DNA of 64,000 bases. Source: Monocercomonoides exilis. Taxonomy: Eukaryota > Preaxostyla > Oxymonadida > Polymastigidae. Positions 1 through 12,800 of the stretch are shown in pieces. A model generated the notes under the pieces. That model had not been told where the DNA came from and did no database searches. It was given only the letters and a program-made list of their open reading frames with translations. Location: NCBI GenBank assembly GCA_001643675.2, contig LSRY02000060.1, positions 2,501 through 66,500 on the forward strand, given 5' to 3'. Positions within the stretch are counted from its first letter, which is position 1. Every line of letters starts with the position of its first letter. Made by a program: the position numbers and the translations under genes.

Positions 1-112
1 TAACCCTAACCCTAACCCTAACCCTAACCTAACCCTAACCTAACCTAACCCCAACCCTAACCCTAACCTAACCTAACCCTAACGTCTAACCCTAACCCTA
101 ACCCTAATTTTG
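1..112. repeat. Terminal telomere repeats (CCCTAA/CCTAA)
   Basis: Near-continuous CCCTAA repeats with interspersed five-base CCTAA variants and a few CCCCAA or broken units. The C-rich strand reads 5' to 3' into the chromosome, so the natural end is at the left edge and the G strand is TTAGGG. The mixture of TTAGGG and TTAGG matters because the internal telomere-like tracts further right are of the TTAGG variant type. Confidence 0.95.
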
Positions 113-420
113 CCTGCCAACACAAAAAAATAAAAACTCCTAAAAAATTGCATAAAAATAACCCTACAACCCTAACCCTAACCCTAACCCTAACCCTAAC
201 CCAACCCTAACAATAACCCTACACACATAACGCTAACCCTAACCCCAACTGCTCACCCCTTAACCCTAACCCCTAACCTGACTGAAAAAGGGGGTCTAGA
301 TAACTAAAAATGAAAATATTTTTAAAACCCTAACCCTAACCAGACTAACAAAGAACCTGTGTTTGGGAGGTGTTATGACAAAACCCTAAAACCTAAAATA
401 AAACCAAATTAACCTTCTAA
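113..420. repeat. Telomere/subtelomere mosaic junction
   Basis: Pieces of the 350 bp subtelomeric unit (for example TTTTGCCTGCCAACAC at 111-126, TGACTGAAAAAGGGGGTC near 279, GTGTTTGGGAGGTGTTATGAC near 358) alternate with CCCTAA runs in the same register as an intact unit. Several positions look like a unit in which short stretches were overwritten by telomere sequence (ATAACCCTACAACCC where the unit has ATAACTTACAAACC). Either telomere was added at many points in different molecules and the consensus blended them, or this end is a true patchwork. Confidence 0.8.
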
Positions 421-792
421 ACCTCGGATCGTCAATTCTGAGCAAAATCGATAGATTTTGCCTGCCAACACAAAAATAAAAATTTAAAAAAATTGCATAA
501 AAATAACTTACAAACCGAATTGAATGCGAGTTGCTGCGCAACGTGTAACAATTGGCGACACACATATCGCTCTGCCTCCACCCCCAAATGCTCACCCTTT
601 TCTGATAAAGAAGGAAAAATGACTGAAAAAGGGGTCATTCAGATAGACTGAAAAAATGAAAATATTTTTTTTTAAAAAGAAAGAATGACCAGACAACAAA
701 AAGAATGTGTGTTTGGGAGGTGTTATGACAAAAGTTAAAAAGAAAAATAAAAACAAATTGCACCTTTCAAAACCTCGGATCGTCGATTCTGA

Positions 793-812
793 GCAAAATC
801 GATAGATTTTGC
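793..812. other. Unit hairpin GCAAAATC-GATA-GATTTTGC (example copy)
   Basis: A perfect inverted repeat with 8 bp arms around a 4 bp GATA centre, preserved in nearly every array unit while its left neighbour (about 778-792 in this copy) is the most variable part of the unit. It could be a protein-binding palindrome or a recombination/cleavage site; its function is unknown. Confidence 0.75.
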
Positions 813-883
813 CTGCCAACACAAAAAAAAATAAAAATTTAAAAAATTGCATAAAAATAACTTACAAACCGAATTGAATGCGA

Positions 884-896
884 GTTGCTGCGCAAC
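884..896. other. Unit inverted repeat GTTGC-TGC-GCAAC (example copy)
   Basis: A short 5 bp-arm inverted repeat in each unit, immediately followed by the GTGTAAC/GTAAC indel site. One copy near 2983 has lost bases from the centre while keeping both arms. Role unknown. Confidence 0.5.
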
Positions 897-3800
897 GTGT
901 AACAATTGGCGACACACACATATCGCTCGCCTCCACCCCAAATGCTCACCCCTTTTCTGATAAAGAAGGAAAAATGACTGAAAAAGGGGGTCATTCAGAT
1001 AGACTGAAAATGAAAATATTTTTTTAAAAAAGAAAGAATGACCAGACAACAAAAAGAATGTGTGTTTGGGAGGTGTTATGACAAAAGTTAAAAGAAAAAT
1101 AAAAACAAATTGCACCTTTCAAAACCTCGGATCGTCGAGATTCTGAGCAAAATCGATAGATTTTGCCTGCCAACACAAAAAAATAAAAATTTAAAAAATT
1201 GCATAAAAATAACTTACAAACCGAATTGAATGCGAGTTGCTGCGCAACGTGTAACAATTGGCGACACACATATCGCTCGCCTCCACCCCAAATGCTCACC
1301 CTTTTCTGATAAAGAAGGAAAAATGACTGAAAAAGGGGTCATTCAGATAGACTGAAAAATGAAAATATTTTTTTAAAAAGAAAGAATGACCAGACAACAA
1401 AAAGAATGTGTCGGAGGTGTTATGACAAAAGTTAAAAAAGAAAAATAAAAACAAATTGCACCTTTCAAAACCTCGGATCGTTAATTCTGAGCAAAAATCG
1501 ATAGATTTTGCCTGCCAACACAAAAAAATAAAATTTAAAAAATTGCATAAAAATAACTTACAAACCGAATTGAATGCGAGTTGCTGCGCAACGTGTAACA
1601 ATTGGCGACACACACATATCGCTCGCCTCCACCCCAAATGCTCACCCCTTTTCTGATAAAGAAGGAAAAATGACTGAAAAGGGGGTCATTCAGATAGACT
1701 GAAAAAATGAAAATATTTTTTAAAAGAAAGAATGACCAGACAACAAAAAGAATGTGTGTTTGGGAGGTGTTATGACAAAAGTTAAAAAAGAAAAATAAAA
1801 ACAAATTGCACCTTTCAAAACCTCGGATCGTCGGATTCTGAGCAAAATCGATAGATTTTGCCTGCCAACACAAAAAATAAAAATTTAAAAAAATTGCATA
1901 AAAATAACTTACAAACCGAATTGAATGCGAGTTGCTGCGCAACGTGTAACAATTGGCGACACACACATATCGCTCGCCTCCACCCCAAATGCTCACCCCT
2001 TTTCTGATAAAGAAGGAAAAATGACTGAAAAGGGGGTCATTCAGATAGACTGAAAAAATGAAAATATTTTTTTTAAAAAGAAAGAATGACCAGACAACAA
2101 AAAGAATGTGTGTTTGGGAGGTGTTATGACAAAGTTAAAAGAAAAATAAAAACAAATTGCACCTTTCAAAAAACCTCGGATCGTCGAATTCTGAGCAAAA
2201 TCGATAGATTTTGCCTGCCAACACAAAAATAAAAATTTAAAAAAATTGCATAAAAATAACTTACAAACCGAATTGAATGCGAGTTGCTGCGCAACGTGTA
2301 ACAATTGGCGACACACATATCGCTCGCCTCCACCCCAAATGCTCACCCCTTTTCTGATAAAGAAGGAAAAATGACTGAAAAGGGGGTCATTCAGATAGAC
2401 TGAAAAATGAAAATATTTTTTTAAAAAAGAAAGAATGACCAGACAACAAAAAGAATGTGTGTTTGGGAGGTAAGCATGACAAAAGTTAAAAATAAAAACA
2501 AATTGCACCTTTCAAAACCTCGGATCGTTGATTCTGAGCAAAATCGATAGATTTTGCCTGCCAACACAAAAAAATAAAAATTTAAAAATTGCATAAAAAT
2601 AACTTACAAACCGAATTGAATGCGAGTTGCTGCGCAACGTGTAACAATTGGCGACACACACATATCGCTCGCCTCCACCCCAAATGCTCACCCCTTTTCT
2701 GATAAAGAAGGAAAAAATGACTGAAAAGGGGGTCATTCAGATAGACTGAAAAAATGAAAATATTTTTTTTAAAAAAGAAAGAATGACCAGACAACAAAAA
2801 GAATGTGTGTTTGGGAGGTGTTATGACAAAAGTTAAAAAAGAAAAATAAAAACAAATTGCACCTTTCAAAACCTCGGATCGCGATTCTGAGCAAAATCGA
2901 TAGATTTTGCCTGCCAACACAAAAAAATAAAAATTTAAAAAAATTGCATAAAAATAACTTACAAACCGAATTGAATGCGAGTTGCCGCAACGTGTAACAA
3001 TTGGCGACACACACATATCGCTCGCCTCCACCCCAAATGCTCACCCCTTTTCTGATAAAGAAGGAAAAATGACTGAAAAAGGGGTCATTCAGATAGACTG
3101 AAAAATGAAAATATTTTTTTAAAAAGAAAGAATGACCAGACAACAAAAAGAATGTGTGTTTGGGAGGTGTTATGACAAAAGTTAAAAAAGAAAAATAAAA
3201 ACAAATTGCACCTTTCAAAACCTCGGATCGTTAATTCTGAGCAAAATCGATAGATTTTGCCTGCCAACACAAAAAAATAAAAATTTAAAAAAATTGCATA
3301 AAAATAACTTACAAACCGAATTGAATGCGAGTTGCTGCGCAACGTGTAACAATTGGCGACACACACATATCGCTCGCCTCCACCCCAAATGCTCACCCCT
3401 TTTCTGATAAAGAAGGAAAAATGACTGAAAAGGGGGTCATTCAGATAGACTGAAAAATGAAAATATTTTTTTTAAAAAAGAAAGAATGACCAGACAACAA
3501 AAAGAATGTGTGTTTGGGAGGTGTTATGACAAAAGTTAAAAAGAAAAATAAAAACAAATTGCACCTTTCAAAACCTCGGATCGTCAATTCTGAGCAAAAT
3601 CGATAGATTTTGCCTGCCAACACAAAAAATAAAAATTTAAAAAATTGCATAAAAATAACTTACAAACCGAATTGAATGCGAGTTGCTGCGCAACGTGTAA
3701 CAATTGGCGACACACACATATCGCTCGCCTCCACCCCAAATGCTCACCCTTTTCTGATAAAGAAGGAAAAATGACTGAAAAAGGGGGTCATTCAGATAGA

Positions 3801-6800
3801 CTGAAAATGAAAATATTTTTTTAAAAAAGAAAGAATGACCAGACAACAAAAAGAATGTGTGTTTGGGAGGTGTTATGACAAAAGTTAAAAAAGAAAAATA
3901 AAAACAAATTGCACCTTTCAAAACCTCGGATCGTCAATTCTGAGCAAAATCGATAGATTTTGCCTGCCAACACAAAAAATAAAAATTTAAAAAATTGCAT
4001 AAAAATAACTTACAAACCGAATTGAATGCGAGTTGCTGCGCAACGTGTAACAATTGGCGACACACACATATCGCTCGCCTCCACCCCAAATGCTCACCCT
4101 TTTCTGATAAAGAAGGAAAAAATGACTGAAAAGGGGTCATTCAGATAGACTGAAAAAATGAAAATATTTTTTAAAAAGAAAGAATGACCAGACAACAAAA
4201 AGAATGTGTGTTTGGGAGGTGTTATGACAAAAGTTAAAAAAGAAAAATAAAAACAAATTGCACCTTTCAAAACCTCGGATCGTCGAATTCTGAGCAAAAT
4301 CGATAGATTTTGCCTGCCAACACAAAAAAAAAATAAAATTTAAAAAAATTGCATAAAAATAACTTACAAACCGAATTGAATGCGAGTTGCTGCGCAACGT
4401 AACAATTGGCGACACACACATATCGCTCGCCTCCACCCCAAATGCTCACCCCTTTTCTGATAAAGAAGGAAAAAATGACTGAAAAAGGGGGTCATTCAGA
4501 TAGACTGAAAAATGAAAATATTTTTTAAAAAAGAAAGAATGACCAGACAACAAAAGAATGTGTGTTTGGGAGGTGTTATGACAAAAGTTAAAAAAGAAAA
4601 ATAAAAACAAATTGCACCTTTCAAAACCTCGGATCGTCAATTCTGAGCAAAATCGATAGATTTTGCCCAACACAAAAAAAAATAAAAATTTAAAAAATTG
4701 CATAAAAATAACTTACAAACCGAATTGAATGCGAGTTGCTGCGCAACGTGTAACAATTGGCGACACACACATATCGCTCGCCTCCACCCCAAATGCTCAC
4801 CCCTTTTCTGATAAAGAAGGAAAAAATGACTGAAAAAGGGGTCATTCAGATAGACTGAAAAATGAAAATATTTTAAAAAAGAAAGAATGACCAGACAACA
4901 AAAAGAATGTGTGTTTGGGAGGTGTTATGACAAAAGTTAAAAAAGAAAATAAAAACAAATTGCACCTTTCAAAACCTCGGATCGTCAATTCTGAGCAAAA
5001 TCGATAGATTTTGCCTGCCAACACAAAAAATAAAAATTTAAAAAATTGCATAAAAATAACTTACAAACCGAATTGAATGCGAGTTGCTGCGCAACGTGTA
5101 ACAATTGGCGACACACACATATCGCTCGCCTCCACCCCAAATGCTCACCCCTTTCTGATAAAAGAAGGAAAAATGACTGAAAAAGGGGGTCATTCAGATA
5201 GACTGAAAATGAAAATATTTTTAAAAAAAAAAAGAAAGAATGACCAGACAAAAGAATGTGTGTTTGGGAGGTGTTATGACAAAAGTTAAAAAGAAAAATA
5301 AAAACAAATTGCACCTTTCAAAACCTCGATCGTCAATTCTGAGCAAAATCGATAGATTTTGCCTGCCAACACAAAAAATAAAAATTTAAAAATTGCATAA
5401 AAATAACTTACAAACCGAATTGAATGCGAGTTGCCGCGCAACGTGTAACAATTGGCGACACACACATATCGCTCGCCTCCACCCCAAATGCTCACCCCTT
5501 TTCTGATAAAGAAGGAAAAAATGACTGAAAAGGGGGTCATTCAGATAGACTGAAAAAATGAAAATATTTTTTTTAAAAAGAAAGAATGACCAGACAACAA
5601 AAGAATGTGTGTTTGGGAGGTGTTATGACAAAAGTTAAAAAAGAAAAATAAAAACAAATTGCACCTTTCAAAACCTCGGATCGTCAATTCTGAGCAAAAT
5701 CGATAGATTTTGCCTGCCAACACAAAAATAAAAATTTAAAAAAATTGCATAAACAACTTACAAACCGAATTGAATGCGAGTTGCTGCGCAACGTGTAACA
5801 ATTGGCGACACACACATATCGCTCGCCTCCACCCCAAATGCTCACCCCTTTTCTGATAAAGAAGGAAAAATGACTGAAAAGGGGGTCATTCAGATAGACT
5901 GAAAAATGAAAATATTTTTTAAAAAAGAAAGAATGACCAGACAACAAAAAGAATGTGTGTTTGGAGGTGTTATGACAAAAGTTAAAAAAGAAAAATAAAA
6001 ACAAATTGCACCTTTCAAAACCTCGGATCGTCAATTCTGAGCAAAATCGATAGATTTTGCCTGCCAACACAAAAATAAAAATTTAAAAATTGCATAAAAA
6101 TAACTTACAAACCGAATTGAATGCGAGTTGCTGCGCAACGTGTAACAATTGGCGACACACACATATCGCTCGCCTCCACCCCAAATGCTCACCCCTTTTC
6201 CTGACAAAGAAGGAAAAATGACTGAAAAGGGGGTCATTCAGATAGACTGAAAAAATGAAAATATTTTTTTAAAAAAGAAAGAATGACCAGACAACAAAAA
6301 GAATGTGTGTTTGGGAGGTGTTATGACAAAAGTTAAAAAAGAAAAATAAAAACAAATTGCACCTTTCAAAACCTCGGATCGTCAATTCTGAGCAAAATCG
6401 ATAGATTTTGCCTGCCAACAAAAAAATAAAAATTTAAAAAATTGCATAAAAATAACTTACAAACCGAATTGAATGCGAGTTGCTGCGCAACGTAACAATT
6501 GGCGACACACACATATCGCTCGCCTCCACCCCAAATGCTCACCCCTTTTCTGATAAAGAAGGAAAAAATGACTGAAAGGGGGTCATTCAGATAGACTGAA
6601 AAATGAAAATATTTTTTTAAAAAAGAAAGAATGACCAGACAACAAAAAGAATGTGTGTTTGGGAGGTGTTATGACAAAAGTTAAAAGAAAAATAAAAACA
6701 AATTGCACCTTTCAAAACCTCGGATCGTCAATTCTGAGCAAAATCGATAGATTTTGCCTGCCAACACAAAAATAAAAATTTAAAAAAATTGCATAAAAAT

Positions 6801-9800
6801 AACTTACAAACCGAATTGAATGCGAGTTGCTGCGCAACGTGTAACAATTGGCGACACACACATATCGCTCGCCTCCACCCCAAATGCTCACCCCTTTTCT
6901 GATAAAGAAGGAAAAATGACTGAAAAAGGGGGTCATTCAGATAGACTGAAAAAATGAAAATATTTTTTTAAAAAGAAAGAATGACCAGACAACAAAAAGA
7001 ATGTGTGTTTGGGAGGTGTTATGACAAAAGTTAAAAAAAGAAAATAAAAACAAATTGCACCTTTCAAAACCTCGGATCGTCAATTCTGAGCAAAATCGAT
7101 AGATTTTGCCTGCCAACACAAAAATAAAAATTTAAAAAAATTGCATAAAAATAACTTACAAACCGAATTGAATGCGAGTTGCTGCGCAACGTGTAACAAT
7201 TGGCGACACACACATATCGCTCGCCTCCACCCCAAATGCTCACCCCCCTTTCTGATAAAGAAGGAAAAATTGAAAAAGGGGGTCATTCAGATAGACTGAA
7301 AAATGAAAATATTTTTTTTTAAAAAGAAAGAATGACCAGACAACAAAAAGAATGTGTGTTTGGGAGGTGTTATGACAAAAGTTAAAAAAGAAAAATAAAA
7401 ACAAATTGCACCTTTCAAAACCTCGGATCGACTGAGCAAAATCGATAGATTTTGCCTGCCAACACAAAAAAATAAAAATTTAAAAAATTGCATAAAAATA
7501 ACTTACAAACCGAATTGAATGCGAGTTGCTGCGCAACGTGTAACAATTGGCGACACACACATATCGCTCGCCTCCACCCCAAATGCTCACCCTTTTCTGA
7601 TAAAGAAGGAAAAATGACTGAAAAAGGGGTCATTCAGATAGACTGAAAAAATGAAAATATTTTTTTTAAAAAGAAAGAATGACCAGACAACAAAAGAATG
7701 TGTGTTTGGGAGGTGTTATGACAAAAGTTAAAAAGAAAAATAAAAACAAATTGCACCTTTCAAAACCTCGGATCGTTGATTCTGAGCAAATCGATAGATT
7801 TTGCCTGCCAACACAAAAATAAAAATTTAAAAAAATTGCATAAAAATAACTTACAAACCGAATTGAATGCGAGTTGCTGCGCAACGTGTAACAATTGGCG
7901 ACACACACATATCGCTCGCCTCCACCCCAAATGCTCACCCCTTTTCTGATAAAGAAGGAAAAAATGACTGAAAAGGGGGTCATTCAGATAGACTGAAAAA
8001 ATGAAAATATTTTTTTAAAAAAGAAAGAATGACCAGACAACAAAAAAGAATGTGTTTGGGAGGTGTTATGACAAAAGTTAAAAAGAAAATAAAACAAATT
8101 GCACCTTTCAAAACCTCGGATCGTCAGACTTGAGCAAAATCGATAGATTTTGCCTGCCAACACAAAAATAAAATTTAAAAAATTGCATAAAAATAACTTA
8201 CAAACCGAATTGAATGCGAGTTGCTGCGCAACGTAACAATTGGCGACACACACATATCGCTCGCCTCCACCCCAAATGCTCACCCCTTTTCTGATAAAGA
8301 AGGAAAAAATGACTGAAAAAGGGGTCATTCAGATAGACTGAAAAATGAAAATATTTTTTTAAAAAGAAAGAATGACCAGACAACAAAAAGAATGTGTGTT
8401 TGGGAGGTGTTATGACAAAAGTTAAAAAGAAAAATAAAAACAAATTGCACCTTTCAAAACCTCGGATCAATTCTGAGCAAAATCGATAGATTTTGCCTGC
8501 CAACACAAAAAATAAAAATTTAAAAAATTGCATAAAAATAACTTACAAACCGAATTGAATGCGAGTTGCTGCGCAACGTGTAACAATTGGCGACACACAC
8601 ATATCGCTCGCCTCCACCCCAAATGCTCACCCCTTTTCTGATAAAGAAGGAAAAATGACTGAAAAGGGGTCATTCAGATAGACTGAAAAATGAAAATATT
8701 TTTTTAAAAAAGAAAGAATGACCAGACAACAAAAAGAATGTGTGTTTGGGAGGTGTTATGACAAAAGTTAAAAAAGAAAATAAAAACAAATTGCACCTTT
8801 CAAAACCTCGGATCGTTAATTCTGAGCAAAATCGATAGATTTTGCCTGCCAACACAAAAAATAAAATTTAAAAAAATTGCATAAAAATAACTTACAAACC
8901 GAATTGAATGCGAGTTGCTGCGCAACGTGTAACAATTGGCGACACACACATATCGCTCGCCTCCACCCCAAATGCTCACCCCTTTTCTGATAAAGAAGGA
9001 AAAAATGACTGAAAAAGGGGGTCATTCAGATAGACTGAAAATGAAAATATTTTTTTAAAAAAGAAAGAATGACCAGACAACAAAAAGAATGTGTGTTTGG
9101 GAGGTGTTATGACAAAAGTTAAAAAGAAAATAAAAACAAATTGCACCTTTCAAAACCTCGGATCGTTAATTCTGAGCAAAATCGATAGATTTTGCCTGCC
9201 AACACAAAAATAAAAATTTAAAAAAATTGCATAAAAATAACTTACAAACCGAATTGAATGCGAGTTGCTGCGCAACGTGTAACAATTGGCGACACACACA
9301 TATCGCTCGCCTCCACCCCAAATGCTCACCCCTTTTCTGATAAAGAAGGAAAAAATGACTGAAAAGGGGGTCATTCAGATAGACTGAAAAAATGAAAATA
9401 TTTTTTTTAAAAGAAAGAATGACCAGACAACAAAAAGAATGTGTGTTTGGGAGGTGTTATGACAAAAGTTAAAAAAGAAAAATAAAAACAAATTGCACCT
9501 TTCAAAACCTCGGATCGTCGACCCTGAGCAAAATCGATAGATTTTGCCTGCCAACACAAAAATAAAAATTTAAAAAATTGCATAAAAATAACTTACAAAC
9601 CGAATTGAATGCGAGTTGCTGCGCAACGTGTAACAATTGGCGACACACACATATCGCTCGCCTCCACCCCAAATGCTCACCCCTTTTCTGATAAAGAAGG
9701 AAAAATGACTGAAAAGGGGGTCATTCAGATAGACTGAAAAATGAAAATATTTTTTTTAAAAAAGAAAGAATGACCAGACAACAAAAAGAATGTGTGTTTG

Positions 9801-12800
9801 GGAGGTGTTATGACAAAAGTTAAAAAAGAAAAATAAAAACAAATTGCACCTTTCAAAACCTCGGATCGTTAATTCTGAGCAAAAATCGATAGATTTTGCC
9901 TGCCAACACAAAAATAAAAATTTAAAAAAATTGCATAAAAATAACTTACAAACCGAATTGAATGCGAGTTGCTGCGCAACGTAACAATTGGCGACACACA
10001 CATATCGCTCGCCTCCACCCCAAATGCTCACCCCTTTTCTGATAAAGAAGGAAAAAATGACTGAAAAGGGGTCATTCAGATAGACTGAAAATGAAAATAT
10101 TTTTTTAAAAAAGAAAGAATGACCAGACAACAAAAAGAATGTGTGTTTGGGAGGTGTTATGACAAAAGTTAAAAAAGAAAAATAAAAACAAATTGCACCT
10201 TTCAAAACCTCGGATCGTCAATTCTGAGCAAAATCGATAGATTTTGCCTGCCAACACAAAAAAATAAAAATTTAAAAAATTGCATAAAAATAACTTACAA
10301 ACCGAATTGAATGCGAGTTGCTGCGCAACGTGTAACAATTGGCGACACACACATATCGCTCGCCTCCACCCCAAATGCTCACCCCTTTTCTGATAAAGAA
10401 GGAAAAATGACTGAAAAGGGGGTCATTCAGATAGACTGAAAAAATGAAAATATTTTTTTTAAAAAGAAAGAATGACCAGACAACAAAAAGAATGTGTGTT
10501 TGGGAGGTGTTATGACAAAAGTTAAAAAGAAAAATAAAAACAAATTGCACCTTTCAAAACCTCGGATCGTCGAGATTCTGAGCAAAAATCGATAGATTTT
10601 GCCTGCCAACACAAAAAAATAAAAATTTAAAAAATTGCATAAAAATAACTTACAAACCGAATTGAATGCGAGTTGCTGCGCAACGTAACAATTGGCGACA
10701 CACACATATCGCTCGCCTCCACCCCAAATGCTCACCCCCTTTCTGATAAAGAAGGAAAAATGACTGAAAAAGGGGGTCATTCAGATAGACTGAAAAAATG
10801 AAAATATTTTTTTAAAAAGAAAGAATGACCAGACAACAAAAAGAATGTGTGTTTGGGAGGTGTTATGACAAAAGTTAAAAAAGAAAATAAAAACAAATTG
10901 CACCTTTCAAAACCTCGGATCGTCAATTCTGAGCAAAATCGATAGATTTTGCCTGCCAACACAAAAAATAAAAATTTAAAAAAATTGCATAAAAATAACT
11001 TACAAACCGAATTGAATGCGAGTTGCTGCGCAACGTGTAACAATTGGCGACACACACATATCGCTCGCCTCCACCCCAAATGCTCACCCCTTTTCTGATA
11101 AAGAAGGAAAAAATGACTGAAAAGGGGGTCATTCAGATAGACTGAAAAATGAAAATATTTTTTTAAAAAAGAAAGAATGACCAGACAACAAAAAGAATGT
11201 GTGTTTGGGAGGTGTTATGACAAAAGTTAAAAAAGAAAATAAAAACAAATTGCACCTTTCAAAACCTCGGATCGTTAATTCTGAGCAAAATCGATAGATT
11301 TTGCCTGCCAACACAAAAATAAAAATTTAAAAAAATTGCATAAAAATAACTTACAAACCGAATTGAATGCGAGTTGCTGCGCAACGTAACAATTGGCGAC
11401 ACACACATATCGCTCGCCTCCACCCCAAATGCTCACCCCTTTTCTGATAAAGAAGGAAAAATGACTGAAAAAGGGGGTCATTCAGATAGACTGAAAATGA
11501 AAATATTTTTTTAAAAGAAAGAATGACCAGACAACAAAAAGAATGTGTGTTTGGGAGGTGTTATGACAAAAGTTAAAAAAGAAAAATAAAAACAAATTGC
11601 ACCTTTCAAAACCTCGGATCGTCAATTCTGAGCAAAATCGATAGATTTTGCCTGCCAACACAAAAAAATAAAAATTTAAAAAATTGCATAAAAATAACTT
11701 ACAAACCGAATTGAATGCGAGTTGCTGCGCAACGTGTAACAATTGGCGACACACACATATCGCTCGCCTCCACCCCAAATGCTCACCCCTTTTCTGATAA
11801 AGAAGGAAAAAATGACTGAAAAAGGGGGTCATTCAGATAGACTGAAAAAATGAAAATATTTTTTTAAAAAAGAAAGAATGACCAGACAACAAAAAGAATG
11901 TGTGTTTGGGAGGTGTTATGACAAAAGTTAAAAAAGAAAAATAAAAACAAATTGCACCTTTCAAAACCTCGGATCGTCAATTCTGAGCAAAATCGATAGA
12001 TTTTGCCTGCCAACACAAAAATAAAAATTTAAAAAATTGCATAAAAATAACTTACAAACCGAATTGAATGCGAGTTGCTGCGCAACGTGTAACAATTGGC
12101 GACACACACATATCGCTCGCCTCCACCCCAAATGCTCACCCCTTTTCTGATAAAGAAGGAAAAAATGACTGAAAAAGGGGTCATTCAGATAGACTGAAAA
12201 AATGAAAATATTTTTTTTTAAAAAAAGAAAGAATGACCAGACAACAAAAAGAATGTGTGTTTGGGAGGTGTTATGACAAAAGTTAAAAAGAAAAATAAAA
12301 ACAAATTGCACCTTTCAAAACCTCGGATCGTCGAATTCTGAGCAAAAATCGATAGATTTTGCCTGCCAACACAAAAATAAAAATTTAAAAAATTGCATAA
12401 AAATAACTTACAAACCGAATTGAATGCGAGTTGCTGCGCAACGTGTAACAATTGGCGACACACACATATCGCTCGCCTCCACCCCAAATGCTCACCCCTT
12501 TTCTGATAAAGAAGGAAAAAATGACTGAAAAAGGGGGTCATTCAGATAGACTGAAAAAATGAAAATATTTTTAAAAAAGAAAGAATGACCAGACAACAAA
12601 AAGAATGTGTGTTTGGGAGGTGTTATGACAAAAGTTAAAAAAGAAAAATAAAAACAAATTGCACCTTTCAAAACCTCGGATCGTCAATTCTGAGCAAAAT
12701 CGATAGATTTTGCCTGCCAACACAAAAATAAAAATTTAAAAAATTGCATAAAAATAACTTACAAACCGAATTGAATGCGAGTTGCTGCGCAACGTAACAA

